A stretch of DNA of 64,000 bases from CAWCUU01 sp963798855. Its GTDB lineage: Bacteria > Gemmatimonadota > Gemmatimonadetes > Longimicrobiales > RSA9. Positions 17,551 through 25,321 of this stretch are shown here, piece by piece. Every line of letters starts with the position of its first letter. Within the stretch, counting starts at the first letter, position 1. Where the stretch lies: positions 744,001 to 808,000 of the forward strand of contig CAWCUU010000002.1 of assembly GCA_963798855.1 (NCBI GenBank). The letters run 5' to 3'. A program made the translations under genes and the position numbers. Under the pieces are notes generated by a model. It was given only the letters and a program-made list of their open reading frames with translations, was not told where the DNA came from and did no database searches.

Positions 17551-17933
17551 CTCCGCCTCCAGGTTCGAGACGGTGGCAGCCTACCCGGCTCCGACGGGCG
17601 CGCGGAATTCCGTGAGCGCCGCGCCCGCTGCTGGTAGTCAGCGGGCACGGGTCCGGAGGGGACGGCGAATGGGCTACCGCGTTTGCGGCGGCGCGGTCGG
17701 TTCTCCGTGCGGTCCGGCTGCGCCGCAGCGAGCGCCCTGCGGAGCGCCGCGATCGTTCCGCGGAGATCCTGGACCTCCAGTTCGAGTACGGCGATCCGAT
17801 CGCGGTCGAGCCGGCGGCTGATCAGCTGGTCGGCCAGGGCTTCTTGCGTTCGGCGAAGACGGGCCTCCAGGATTGCGATCCGGTCATTTACAGGGGGACT
17901 GTCGAGGTAGGTATCTGCGTGAGGAAGCGTCAT
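17475..17933 (-). CDS. Coiled-coil protein upstream of the pseudo-ClpX gene
   Basis: The 152-residue frame begins MTLPHADTYLDSPPVNDRIA and then shows a long heptad-rich helix (about residues 16-73: RIAILEARLRRTQEALADQL, RIAVLELEVQDLRGTIAALR), followed by an Arg-rich linker. After about residue 115 the sequence looks non-coding and overlaps the start of the pseudo-ClpX gene. A TAG near 17585 in the neighbouring frame would give a natural 30-base spacing, so the true end may be there if a base is wrong. The N-terminal coiled coil plus AAA-like partner recalls proteasomal-ATPase architecture split over two genes. Function unknown. Confidence 0.6.
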   Translation of the reverse strand: MTLPHADTYLDSPPVNDRIAILEARLRRTQEALADQLISRRLDRDRIAVLELEVQDLRGTIAALRRALAAAQPDRTENRPRRRKRGSPFAVPSGPVPADYQQRARRSRNSARPSEPGRLPPSRTWRRRCGTPHGCWTCLHRALPRTGGPSTT

Positions 17934-18049
17934 GGTCCGGTAGGTGGGGGAGCGTTGGCTGGATCAGGTTCATAGCGGGAACTGCATGAGAGCCTGATCC
18001 AAGCCAGCGACGGTCTCCGGACCGGACGCAAGGGGGCGGGACCGCTGGT

Positions 18050-18253
18050 CTACTCCTCGAGTGTCCTCCAACGGGGGATGGCGTCCAGGTCTTCCAGCGC
18101 CTGTCGCAGTGCGGCGTCTCGCGCTTCCTCCACCTGGGCCTCGTTCATGGTGGGTCGGATCCGGACCGTGATGTCGTATCCTTCTCCGCGCTTCGTCCGC
18201 GTGACCGTCTTGAGCGGCCGCCCTCCCCTTCTCGCCGGCTTCGCCGTCCTCAT
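18050..18253 (-). CDS. Small basic protein, first copy
   Basis: The 67-residue product starts MRTAKPARRGGRPLKTVTRT and runs through GEGYDITVRIRPTMNEAQ to a helix EEARDAALRQALEDLDAIPR. It is the better-preserved paralogue of the protein at 16101-16352. It stands at the head of the set basic protein, coiled-coil protein, pseudo-ClpX, all on the minus strand with modest spacing. The basic head and short strand-helix body suggest a nucleic-acid or partner-binding peptide. No named family is recognised. Confidence 0.6.
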   Translation of the reverse strand: MRTAKPARRGGRPLKTVTRTKRGEGYDITVRIRPTMNEAQVEEARDAALRQALEDLDAIPRWRTLEE

Positions 18254-18363
18254 GATCGCTTTCGCGGCGGCGGCTCCCTGCTCCGCGTACGCTTCCAGCG
18301 CAGCGAGTTTTGTCGAAAACTCCCGCTGGCTTCAACATATTGCACAGCAACGCGATGGGAGCA

Positions 18364-18382
18364 CTGTCCGCTCGCCGGACAG
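18364..18382. terminator. Hairpin after the DUF2397/ParB-like relic
   Basis: CTGTCCG and CGGACAG form a 7-bp stem around a 5-base loop, just past the last stop of the DUF2397/ParB relic (18389) on the minus strand. No T-run follows, so an intrinsic terminator is only one possibility. Confidence 0.35.
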
Positions 18383-18388
18383 CGGCCG

Positions 18389-19360
18389 TCAGACGGGGAT
18401 CCTGAAGGCCGCGGTAGATCGTGAGATAAGTCCGTCACGGCCGATCTTTTCCCAAGGCAGAGCCACCGCAAGATTCCGCCTAGAGATCTCATCCTCCCGT
18501 CCAGAGACAAGTACTTGCTGGTCTCACCGACGAGCTGCGCCTTGTGCAACGTCGAGTACGCCACCCGATGTGCGTACTCGGCCATCATCAACTTGACGGC
18601 CTCGCCCTCGGTGAGGTCCGAGCGCACGAAGACGCGGATTCTCTCGTTCAGGCGCCCGTCGAGTGCCCCGAGCTGCCAGGCACGCACCCGCCGGTGGCCG
18701 AAGAGGATCACGTAGCTGCCGGCCGCGGTAGATCTCCGCCAGGAGCTCCGGTTCGCGCCGGTCCACCTTCCGGTTCCGCTCCACCTCGACCAGCGCCGCG
18801 GCGAGTCGCTCGGTGAGACCGCCCCTCTTCCATTCCGCGAAGAGGCTGTGCGAGAACGAGGCGTGCTGCTTGAGGAGCGCGTCGATGGCGACCAGGGCCT
18901 CCCGCAGCCGTCGGATCCGGCCAACTTCCAGCGAACCGCGGGTCGAGTCGTCGGCCTCAAGCTGGCGCGCGAACTCCTCGACGAGCCGGCCGCGTTCCGT
19001 AATCTGATAGCGGCGCGCCTGCGACACGAATTCCTGGAGCGTGCGCACGCTCTCCAGGTCGTGCTCCGACGTCACGACCCGCCACTTCTCCAGCTGCGTG
19101 AGGTGCTGCACGCATACCCGCTCGTCATACGCGCCAGCTGCCATCCCCGAATCGCGCAGGAAGCTCACGATCTCGGAGGGCCAAACCCATCCCATCTCGC
19201 TGGATTCGTAGCGCTCGTAGAGGAACGCTACGATCGCCCTATAGAGGGGCGTATTATCCGTTGCGAGGTACCGGACCTCATCCACCTGTTGGAGCCTGGC
19301 GAACACCCCCGGGCCTTCGTCCTGGATTTCCACGTCCGCGGCCTCCGGATCAGCGGGCAC
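18389..19360 (-). pseudogene. DUF2397 (JetA-like) N-terminal region joined to a ParB-like domain, frames broken
   Basis: From a GTG at 19360 (GGGAGG six bases upstream) the product reads VRYLATDNTPLYRAIVAFLY, a WPSEIVSFLRDSG helix, HLTQLEKWRVV and VRTLQEFVSQARRYQITERG. This is the DUF2397/TIGR02677 pattern of JetA proteins from Wadjet-type plasmid-defence operons. About residue 180 it turns into a ParB-like region: ELLAEI, then one base out of frame SYVILFGHRRVRAWQLG and LMMAEYAHRVAYSTLHKAQL. A further frame change near 18494 gives an HTH-like SRRNLAVALPWEKIGRDG. No jetB, jetC or jetD is nearby. It may be a genuine fusion damaged by indels or a deletion chimera of two decaying genes. Confidence 0.55.
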
Positions 19361-19597
19361 GGGCACCCTCCCTGCATAGGCATGACGTGCGAGACGCACA
19401 ATGTTCGAATCTGAGATGCGCCTGTGACAGTCACCGGACTGGGCAATGCGCCACGCTGTTGAAGCCAGCTGCCATCGCGCAGTTCTGCCGGCGAACCTCG
19501 TTAGCCGGCGCGGTGCACCGAATCTGCTGCAGCTAGTCTTCGATCGGCGCTCGAGCAGAGGCGCGGCTCGGCCTCCAGCTCCCGGCACGGATACAGG
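19361..19597. other. Spacer upstream of the DUF2397-like gene
   Basis: About 235 bases between the GTG at 19360 and the stop of the next minus-strand gene. The frame is open but the inferred peptide is low-complexity and unlike DUF2397 N termini, so I treat it as non-coding. It should contain the promoter for the DUF2397-like gene, but no clear hexamers are visible. Confidence 0.3.
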
Positions 19598-20806
19598 TCA
19601 ATTCTCATTGGGGTTTTGATCGTGGCCTGTCGGACGGCCTGCCAGGGCCTGAAGCAATCCCGCCACCGGATCCAGCTGTTGTGCGTGAGCCGTGGCCCAA
19701 TCTGCCCATTCCTCTATGCGCTCGTACCCCGTCAACCCCCTGTCTTCGGCTCCGGTCCGAACGGCGGCCACCAAATCGAGTATCAGCCTGCTGCCTTGGA
19801 GCTGCCGCGCCTGCTCCTCCAGATCTCGAATTCGGCCCGCCTCAGCCTCCCGCTGCCGCTGCCTATCGAGCCGCTCGCGTTCCTCGACTCTGCGGCGCTC
19901 CTCTGCCTCAGCCCGCCGGAGCTCCCAATCCGCCCGCTCTTGTGCCAGCCGCGTTGCGGCGACCATGAAGTCGTTCAGGCGGTCCTCCAGCGGCCGCCGT
20001 TCAGTCTCCACTATGCTCTTCTTGATGGACCGGCCCCAATACTCCCGGAGGACCAATGCCAGCCGGCCTGCGGGTTCCTCGCGGTATGATGGCTCGTATT
20101 CGCGCCGCGGTGACGGATCGGTCGGTATCTGGCGCCGCGGCTCACGGATTCCGAACGGGATGCGCTGCCCGAGAATCACCACGTAAGTGTTACGGTCATC
20201 ACTGCCGAGGGACACCTCGTAGCCGCGCTCTTCGAATGCATTGATGACAGCGTCCATGATGCGCAGCGCACGCCTGAGCAGCGGCTTGGAGACTTCAACA
20301 TCCAGGTGACGGACCTTCCAGTTTGCGGGATAGCCTTCGATGCGACCGCTCGTGGGCCGCTCTAGGGCGTCGAGGGTTGTGCGCACGAGGGGATGCGGGG
20401 CTCGGAGGCTGTCCTTGACAAGGATCCGGTTCTCTGGGCGGGATTCGAAGTCGATCTGCGCCGAAACCGGTTCAGACTGGGCTCGGGGGAAGGTCCGGTG
20501 TAGCTGGATGTCTGACGCGCCTTCACGGTCTTGCTTGAGTGCCGGAAGAGGGGGGCGACGCACCGACTTCCCGGCCGCCTTCTTGGCCCAATAACCTCGG
20601 CCAGGCACTGGAACCTCAGCACGACGGCACGCCTTGGCCAAGGCCACGTCCGACATTCCGAATTCCTGTGCCAGAACACGCATCGGCCGCTCCCACACTC
20701 GTCCGTAGAGCTCCTCCCGAGTCAGCCGAGTTACGACATCAGCATGTTGCATGGGCCTTTGGGTGTTGTCTTGACGAACGGCCTTCGTGCTCAATCCCAG
20801 CTCCAC
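19598..20806 (-). CDS. HTH protein of a genomic-island family (LTREELYxxVWxxPM), unknown role
   Basis: The 402-residue protein has an N-terminal segment LTREELYGRVWERPMRVLAQ, then FGMSDVALAKACRRAEVPVP and GRGYWAKKAAGK. This arrangement is seen in uncharacterised proteins of integrative elements and restriction islands and implies a helix-turn-helix. Residues about 150-270 form an alpha/beta region (PLLRRALRIMDAVINAFEER, YVVILGQRIPFGIRE). Residues about 275-345 are a charged coiled coil, then a short helical tail ends near LAGRPTGHDQNPNEN. The reading frame is intact. Its start overlaps the stop of the ImmA-like gene by 16 bases, so the two are probably co-expressed. No enzymatic motif is visible. 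Confidence 0.6.
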   Translation of the reverse strand: MELGLSTKAVRQDNTQRPMQHADVVTRLTREELYGRVWERPMRVLAQEFGMSDVALAKACRRAEVPVPGRGYWAKKAAGKSVRRPPLPALKQDREGASDIQLHRTFPRAQSEPVSAQIDFESRPENRILVKDSLRAPHPLVRTTLDALERPTSGRIEGYPANWKVRHLDVEVSKPLLRRALRIMDAVINAFEERGYEVSLGSDDRNTYVVILGQRIPFGIREPRRQIPTDPSPRREYEPSYREEPAGRLALVLREYWGRSIKKSIVETERRPLEDRLNDFMVAATRLAQERADWELRRAEAEERRRVEERERLDRQRQREAEAGRIRDLEEQARQLQGSRLILDLVAAVRTGAEDRGLTGYERIEEWADWATAHAQQLDPVAGLLQALAGRPTGHDQNPNEN

Positions 20807-21513
20807 GATCGGACCGAATCGCGCCAGTCCATCTGGCGCTGGCGATCGATCGCGCGTTGTCGATCCTCCTCTTCTTCATCTGCCGACGGCAGAGCCACGG
20901 GTCTCAACAGCGTGAGCAGTCGGCCATAGCTAGCCATGCTCAGGCATTCCTCCTCCACCCGGCACATGGGAGGCGCTCCGTCGAACCACTCGCACAGAAG
21001 GAGGGATTCACGCTCCTCAATCTCTCGGATGCTCACCGCTCTGTTGCCAAGGAGCCTCTTGGTCGCACTACCTTCCGGCACCCACTCCCCCTTCAGAGGC
21101 CGTCGCGCCCACGTGTGCTCACGAAGGGAGGCTGACGCGGCGGACCACTCCACTGTCCCCTCGTAACTCAGGATCACCGCCGCGGGCTCGTCCACTAGGT
21201 CCAGCAAGCGGATGGCCGCGCTGCTGATCGATACGTCGCAGCTACTCGCCAGCATGCGCACGGAGTCGAGGCATGGGATGGCCTCCCCGAGACCGGGAAG
21301 GTGGCCGGAGGGCATGAGCAGCTCGGCCGCGAAGATGTCTGCCTCCCTCTCTACCGCTCGCCTCTGATCGCGGAAGTTGCCGCCCTGGGACACGGCCAGG
21401 GTCATGCCGGGTGGCAGCAACTCGTCCACGTGGCCGTCGAGCACGAAGTGTCCGAGCTCGTGACCCAGCGTGAACCTACGGTGGCCCGACGTATAGCATT
21501 CGGCCGAATCTCG
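20791..21513 (-). pseudogene. ImmA/IrrE-type metallopeptidase, 5' end lost
   Basis: Zinc-protease signature HELGH is encoded at about 21462-21448 (RFTLGHELGHFVLDGH), with the third-ligand region EREADIFAAELLMP downstream, as in ImmA/IrrE proteins that cleave phage-type repressors on mobile elements. The C-terminal part is long and ends in a Glu/Arg-rich tail. Upstream of the peptidase domain the frame runs into three GGTGCCAC repeats, which create a Trp/His-rich nonsense stretch, and no start codon or normal N terminus exists before a stop near 21585. The gene seems truncated at the boundary with the thiC 3' copy. If translated from GTG 21444 it would lack the HELGH motif. Confidence 0.65.
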
Positions 21514-21553
21514 GTGCCACTTCCAATGGCCGTGGTGCCACTCTGGGTGCCAC
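21513..21553. repeat. Three direct GGTGCCAC repeats at the island's right edge
   Basis: GGTGCCAC occurs at 21513, 21534 and 21546, separated by 21 and 12 bases. The same core forms the hairpin after the intact thiC at 7078-7100. The cluster marks the point where the ImmA-like gene loses its 5' end and lies about 70 bases before the second thiC 3' end. It may be a repeat family that spreads between genes or a footprint of the rearrangement. Confidence 0.55.
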
Positions 21554-21620
21554 TCCCTGAGCGCAGATGTGTCTTCAGGGCGTCAGGACTCCAGGATCTC
21601 CGCGGAATTTCGCCCGCTCC

Positions 21621-21771
21621 GCACTTCTGCTCCATGTGCGGGCCGAAGTTCTGTTCCATGAGAATTTCGGCGGACATCCGGGACGCGGCGCAGGCGGGAA
21701 TGGCGCAGAAGGCCGCGGAGTTCCGGGAGTCGGGGAGCGAGATCTACGTGCCGAGAATTCCGGATTCCTGA
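21621..21771 (+). pseudogene. Second copy of the thiC 3' end (probable attachment-site duplicate)
   Basis: This fragment encodes the last 50 or so residues of ThiC, including the complete iron-sulphur motif CSMCGPKFCSM and the normal C terminus, but no upstream thiC. It differs from the intact gene at scattered, mostly synonymous positions, except for a 34-base perfectly identical core (6981-7014 versus 21692-21725). This is what site-specific integration into the 3' end of thiC would leave: one complete gene on one side and a displaced or element-borne 3' end on the other. The divergence means the two ends came from different lineages, not from a recent local duplication. Confidence 0.85.
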
Positions 21772-21789
21772 TCCTTCCTGGGCAATCCC

Positions 21790-22000
21790 TCCGGTTCCTG
21801 GCGCAGACGGCCAAGGCAGCGGCCCTGCCGGAGCGAACCCGGCGACTCGCCCTCTGGACGAGCCAAGGCTGGGCTCGGAAGCGACCAGTCTACGCCGTCG
21901 AGGATCTGCCGGTGGCCGACGGATTGGCGGAGAAGGTGGCCGTATGGTTGCCAGGCGGAGAGGTCTCTCAGTTCAAGTCCCTCCTCGAGCCCTTCCGTTT
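21790..22000 (+). pseudogene. Fragment of a second sacsin-like ATPase gene
   Basis: The frame encodes LRFLAQTAKAAALPERTRRL, a WARKRPVYAVEDLP segment and WLPGGEVSQFKSLLEPFR, matching an internal part of the large ATPase (encoded at about 11922-12132) residue for residue with conservative changes. At the DNA level it is similar but clearly diverged, so it derives from a related element, not from the copy next door. It begins 19 bases after the thiC-copy stop and breaks off abruptly near 22000. It is evidence for an earlier integration at the same site that was mostly deleted. Confidence 0.85.
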
Positions 22001-22002
22001 GA

Positions 22003-22197
22003 CGCGACGAGCGTACCGACGGCGTAGACGGGAGGCCCGACGAGGAAGCGTCGGCCGATGCGTCGGGCTTCGTCCGCCCCGATCTGGCCTCCGAGCAGAC
22101 AGTGGTCGTGCGGCGCGTAGCGCCGCATCACGTTCACGACGATGCCGAGCACCGTCAGTGTGCCGCCGTAGAACGCCGCGGCGACCGCTTCGTGCGC
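22003..22197 (-). pseudogene. Fragment resembling the C-terminal half of a TMEM175-type channel
   Basis: The minus strand reads AVAAAFYGGTLTVLGIVVNV, RRYAPHDHCLLG and DEARRIGRRFLVGPPVYAVG, which resembles the last transmembrane region and linker of bacterial TMEM175 (DUF1211) potassium channels. Neither a start nor a stop belonging to it is visible, and it abuts the ATPase fragment at about 22000. The match is by pattern only. It probably represents chromosomal or element debris from the deletion. Confidence 0.4.
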
Positions 22198-22262
22198 GGA
22201 GCGGAGAACGCCTCCGCGACGCGCGGCCCCTTGTCAAGGAAACCATCCCGTAGCTGACCGAG

Positions 22263-24536
22263 CTATCCGGTGCCGGGCGCGCGCCTCGGTGCCAATGGTG
22301 CCTCGAGCGCGCGCATTCCGTTCGCGATCACGAGCAGGCTTGCCCCCATGTCCGCCAGCACGGCCATCCAGAGGGTCGCGATCCCCGTCGCGGCGAGGAC
22401 GACGAAGACGGCCTTCACGAGCAGCGCGAAGACGATGTTGCCGCGGATGATCCTCTCCGCCTTCCGGGCCAGCGCGATGAGGTCGGCCAGTTTTGAGAGG
22501 TCGTCGGCCATGAGCGCGATGTCGGCGGCTTCAATGGCGACGTCGGTGCCGGCGGCGCCCATCGCCACGCCGCCGGCCGAGGCGGCGGCGAGGGCCGGTG
22601 CGTCGTTGATGCCGTCGCCGACCATGAGCACCGGACCGTGGACGGCCTCCAGCTCCCGAACCGCGGCGACCTTCTCGTCGGGGAGCAGCCCCGCCTTCAC
22701 CACGAGCGCCGGGTCGCCGAGGGCGGCGGCGACCGCCCGGGCCGTCGTGGGGTTGTCGCCGGTCAGGAGGGCGATCGTTCTGATACCGGCTGACCTCAGC
22801 AACGCGACGCTGCGGGCGGCGTCCGGCCGAAGGCGGTCCGCTATGGCGACGGCGCCGAGGAAGCGCATCTCCACCGCAGCTGAAGCCGAAACCCCGTCCT
22901 CCGTGGCCACCAGGACCGCCGTGCCGCCCTCGGCCTCGAGGCGGCGCACCGCGGCCGTCGCGCGCTCATCCGCGAGCCCCATCGCCTCGAAGAGCCGCTC
23001 GCTGCCGACCAGCACTCGCCGGCCTTCGACCACTGCCTCCACGCCCCGGCCGGGGTGGGCCCGCATGGCCTCCGCGGCGGGAAGCATCACATCCTCGGCC
23101 CGCGCCCGCTCGAGAATGGCCGCGGCAAGAGGATGGTCGCTCCGGGCTTCGACGGCCGCCGCCAGCGACAGCAGCCGCCTCGGGTCCGTGCCGTCGAACG
23201 GGCGGATGGACGTGACCTCCGGCCGGCCTTCGGTGACCGTGCCCGTCTTGTCCAGGGCGACGACCCGCGCTCGGCCCGCGTTCTCCAGGTGAAGCCCGCC
23301 CTTGATCAGGATGCCGCGCCGGGCCGCCCCCGTCAGCGCGCTGACCACGGTCACCGGCGTGGAGATCACCAGCGCACATGGGCACGCCACGATGAGCAGC
23401 GCCAGCGACCGGTAGAACCACTCGCCCCAGGCGGCGCCGAACAGAAGAGGCGGCACGGCGGCGAGGAAGATGGCGGTACCGACCACGACCGGCGTGTACA
23501 CGCGGGCGAACCGGTCGACGAACGCCTGGCTCGGCGCACGCGACGCCTGCGCCTCCTCCACCGCGTGGATGATCCTCGCCAGGGTCGTGTCGGTGTGCGG
23601 CCGCGTCGAGCGGACCTCGAGCGCGCCCTCGCCGTTGAGCGTGCCCGCGAAGACCTCGTCGCCCGGCTCCTTCGCCACCGGCATCGACTCGCCCGTTACG
23701 GCGGCCTGATTCACCGCCGACCGGCCCCCGAGCACGATCGCGTCCACCGCGATCTTCTCCCCAGGGCGGACGATAACGGTCTCGCCCACCGCCACTGCCT
23801 CGGCTGCCACCCGGACCTCGCGGCCGCCGCGGAGCACGGCGGCCTCGTCGGGTGCCAGTTCCATCAGCGACCGGATCGCATTCCGCGCCCGGCCCATGGA
23901 GGCCGCCTCCAGGAGCTGGGCAACGGCGAACAGGAACATCACCGACCCCGCTTCCGCCCACTGCCCGATCCCCAGCGCGCCGAGGGCGGCCACAGACATG
24001 AGGAAGTTCATGTCCAGCGCCCGGTTCACGGCTGCGCGCCAGCCGCGCGGGAACACGTGCCAACCACCCGCCAGCACGGCGCCGACGGCGAGCGTCGCGG
24101 CCGCCGCTTCCGAACCGGCCCCTACGCTGGCCGCGATGGAGCCGAGCCACAGAAGCCCGGACAGGATCGCGAGCATGAGCGGACCCCGGCGCTCCGACCA
24201 CGACCGGGCTTGCCGCGGTGCGTCCACGCGCCTCGCCTTCATCCCCAGCGACGCGATGGCCCGCTCCACCTCGTCCGACCGGATCGGGCCTGCCACATCC
24301 ATCGTGTGGCGCACCGGGTCGAACAGGAGCGACGTCACCTCAGGATGCGGCGCGAGCTTCGCCTCGATCTGCCGGGCTTCCGCCGCGCAGCACAGGCCCT
24401 CCACGGTGTAGCGACAGACAGCGCTCGGGGGTGCGCCCCCGGCATCCGCTCCGGCCTCAGTCGGGGGCGACGCTGGCATGATCGGAAGCGAGCTCGACAG
24501 GGAAGATCTCGTAGGGTCCGCCATGGCCCCTAACAT
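22263..24536 (-). CDS. Zn/Cd/Pb-type P1B ATPase efflux pump
   Basis: The 757-residue membrane pump exports divalent heavy metals at the cost of ATP. Landmarks: an N-terminal metal-binding fold with GLCCAAE in place of the usual CxxC, a CCxxE motif typical of Zn/Cd-selective pumps; a TGES loop in the actuator domain; the CPC metal site ACPCALVISTPV in transmembrane helix 6; the phosphorylation motif DKTGTVTEG; an HP dipeptide (SDHPLA); and VGDGINDAPAL. CPC plus CCxxE points to ZntA/CadA rather than a copper pump. The first ATG is at 24536, with another at 24524. No regulator such as ArsR or MerR is adjacent. It is the first apparently intact chromosomal gene after the island. Confidence 0.93.
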   Translation of the reverse strand: MLGAMADPTRSSLSSSLPIMPASPPTEAGADAGGAPPSAVCRYTVEGLCCAAEARQIEAKLAPHPEVTSLLFDPVRHTMDVAGPIRSDEVERAIASLGMKARRVDAPRQARSWSERRGPLMLAILSGLLWLGSIAASVGAGSEAAAATLAVGAVLAGGWHVFPRGWRAAVNRALDMNFLMSVAALGALGIGQWAEAGSVMFLFAVAQLLEAASMGRARNAIRSLMELAPDEAAVLRGGREVRVAAEAVAVGETVIVRPGEKIAVDAIVLGGRSAVNQAAVTGESMPVAKEPGDEVFAGTLNGEGALEVRSTRPHTDTTLARIIHAVEEAQASRAPSQAFVDRFARVYTPVVVGTAIFLAAVPPLLFGAAWGEWFYRSLALLIVACPCALVISTPVTVVSALTGAARRGILIKGGLHLENAGRARVVALDKTGTVTEGRPEVTSIRPFDGTDPRRLLSLAAAVEARSDHPLAAAILERARAEDVMLPAAEAMRAHPGRGVEAVVEGRRVLVGSERLFEAMGLADERATAAVRRLEAEGGTAVLVATEDGVSASAAVEMRFLGAVAIADRLRPDAARSVALLRSAGIRTIALLTGDNPTTARAVAAALGDPALVVKAGLLPDEKVAAVRELEAVHGPVLMVGDGINDAPALAAASAGGVAMGAAGTDVAIEAADIALMADDLSKLADLIALARKAERIIRGNIVFALLVKAVFVVLAATGIATLWMAVLADMGASLLVIANGMRALEAPLAPRRAPGTG

Positions 24537-24626
24537 ACCATCCCTGGCTGATGTTTTTGCAGCCGAATACCGTGGACGTGGGGCGACGCCAAGCTCTCTC
24601 CGCTTCGGTCAGGCGGCGCTATCCAA

Positions 24627-25070
24627 TCAGCGCCAGCGGTCGCCTGGCCGCTTCAGATAGTGCCGCCAGACGTATCCCCACGGGATGATCGGGATGAGGA
24701 TCAGCGGCGCCGCGGCGATCGCCCGGAGATCGTCGGCGAAGGTCGGCGGAAGCTGGCCCGACCTCCATTGCGGCAGCGCATAGCCGAGCAGCCACAGGCT
24801 CTTCCACAGGAGCTCGAACAGGAGCACCGGGAGCAGCTGCAGCGGATAGCGAAGCCCGAAGATCGACAGGACCCACACGGCACAGAGCAGGCTCGTTATC
24901 ACGCCCCGGGACATCGGCTGATGAACAATGTATTCGGGGACGAACACGACGCCGCCGCCAATGACCAGCACCAAATACATCGCGCGCAGGACATAGAGCC
25001 GGACCAGCGAGACCTCGCCTTGCCCGGTGTACGCAGCCGCCGGTGAAACGGACGCAGCAGTCGATGCCAT
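24627..25070 (-). CDS. Small four-helix membrane protein, unknown
   Basis: The start at 25070 (MASTAASVSPAAAY) is supported by AGGAGA at 6-base spacing. The product has about 147 residues and four hydrophobic segments (around LYVLRAMYLVLVIGGGVVFV, ITSLLCAVWVLSIFGL, LQLLPVLLFELLWKSLWLLG and LILIPIIPWGYVW), ending in a basic tail. It lies just downstream of the DUF2975/HTH pair in the same direction and is probably in that operon. No known family is recognised. Confidence 0.7.
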   Translation of the reverse strand: MASTAASVSPAAAYTGQGEVSLVRLYVLRAMYLVLVIGGGVVFVPEYIVHQPMSRGVITSLLCAVWVLSIFGLRYPLQLLPVLLFELLWKSLWLLGYALPQWRSGQLPPTFADDLRAIAAAPLILIPIIPWGYVWRHYLKRPGDRWR

Positions 25071-25084
25071 CTCAGGTCTCCTGG

Positions 25085-25321
25085 TCAAGCGGCGCTGGAA
25101 TGTTCGGTCGCGCCGGAATCGGGATGGAATTCCAGCAGGTCGCCGGGCTGGCAGTGCAGCACTCCGCAGATCGCCTCGAGCGTCGAAAAACGGATCGCCC
25201 GGGCCTTCCCGGTCTTCAGGATCGACAGGTTGGCGAGCGTGATCCCGACCTGCTCGGCGAGCTCCGTCAGGGTCATCCGCCGGTCGTGGAGCAGGTCGTC
25301 GAGCTTGACGATGATCGCCAT
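25085..25321 (-). CDS. YozG-like XRE transcriptional regulator
   Basis: The 78-residue protein is almost entirely a Cro/C1-type helix-turn-helix: MAIIVKLDDLLHDRRMTLTE, LAEQVGITLANLSILKTGKA, then a LEAICGVLHCQPGDLLEF segment. This is the compact YozG type that pairs with DUF2975 membrane proteins. Its ATG overlaps the stop of the DUF2975 gene by one base (TGATG). It probably binds the TTATCG/CGATAA palindrome at 25857-25873 upstream of the operon. Confidence 0.88.
   Translation of the reverse strand: MAIIVKLDDLLHDRRMTLTELAEQVGITLANLSILKTGKARAIRFSTLEAICGVLHCQPGDLLEFHPDSGATEHSSAA

Noticed and set aside
18389..19360. A complete Wadjet defence system
   Set aside because: Only a JetA-like part is present; no JetB, JetC (SMC) or JetD (topoisomerase-like) gene is in the window.
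21301..21771. A single plus-strand gene ending in a ThiC-like domain
   Set aside because: The part before 21621 is the reverse of the ImmA-like gene; only the last 50 codons are thiC-derived.
22966..24533. Long frames of about 410-490 codons on both strands over the P-type ATPase
   Set aside because: They follow from high GC content at third positions; only the minus-strand 757-residue frame has P-type motifs.
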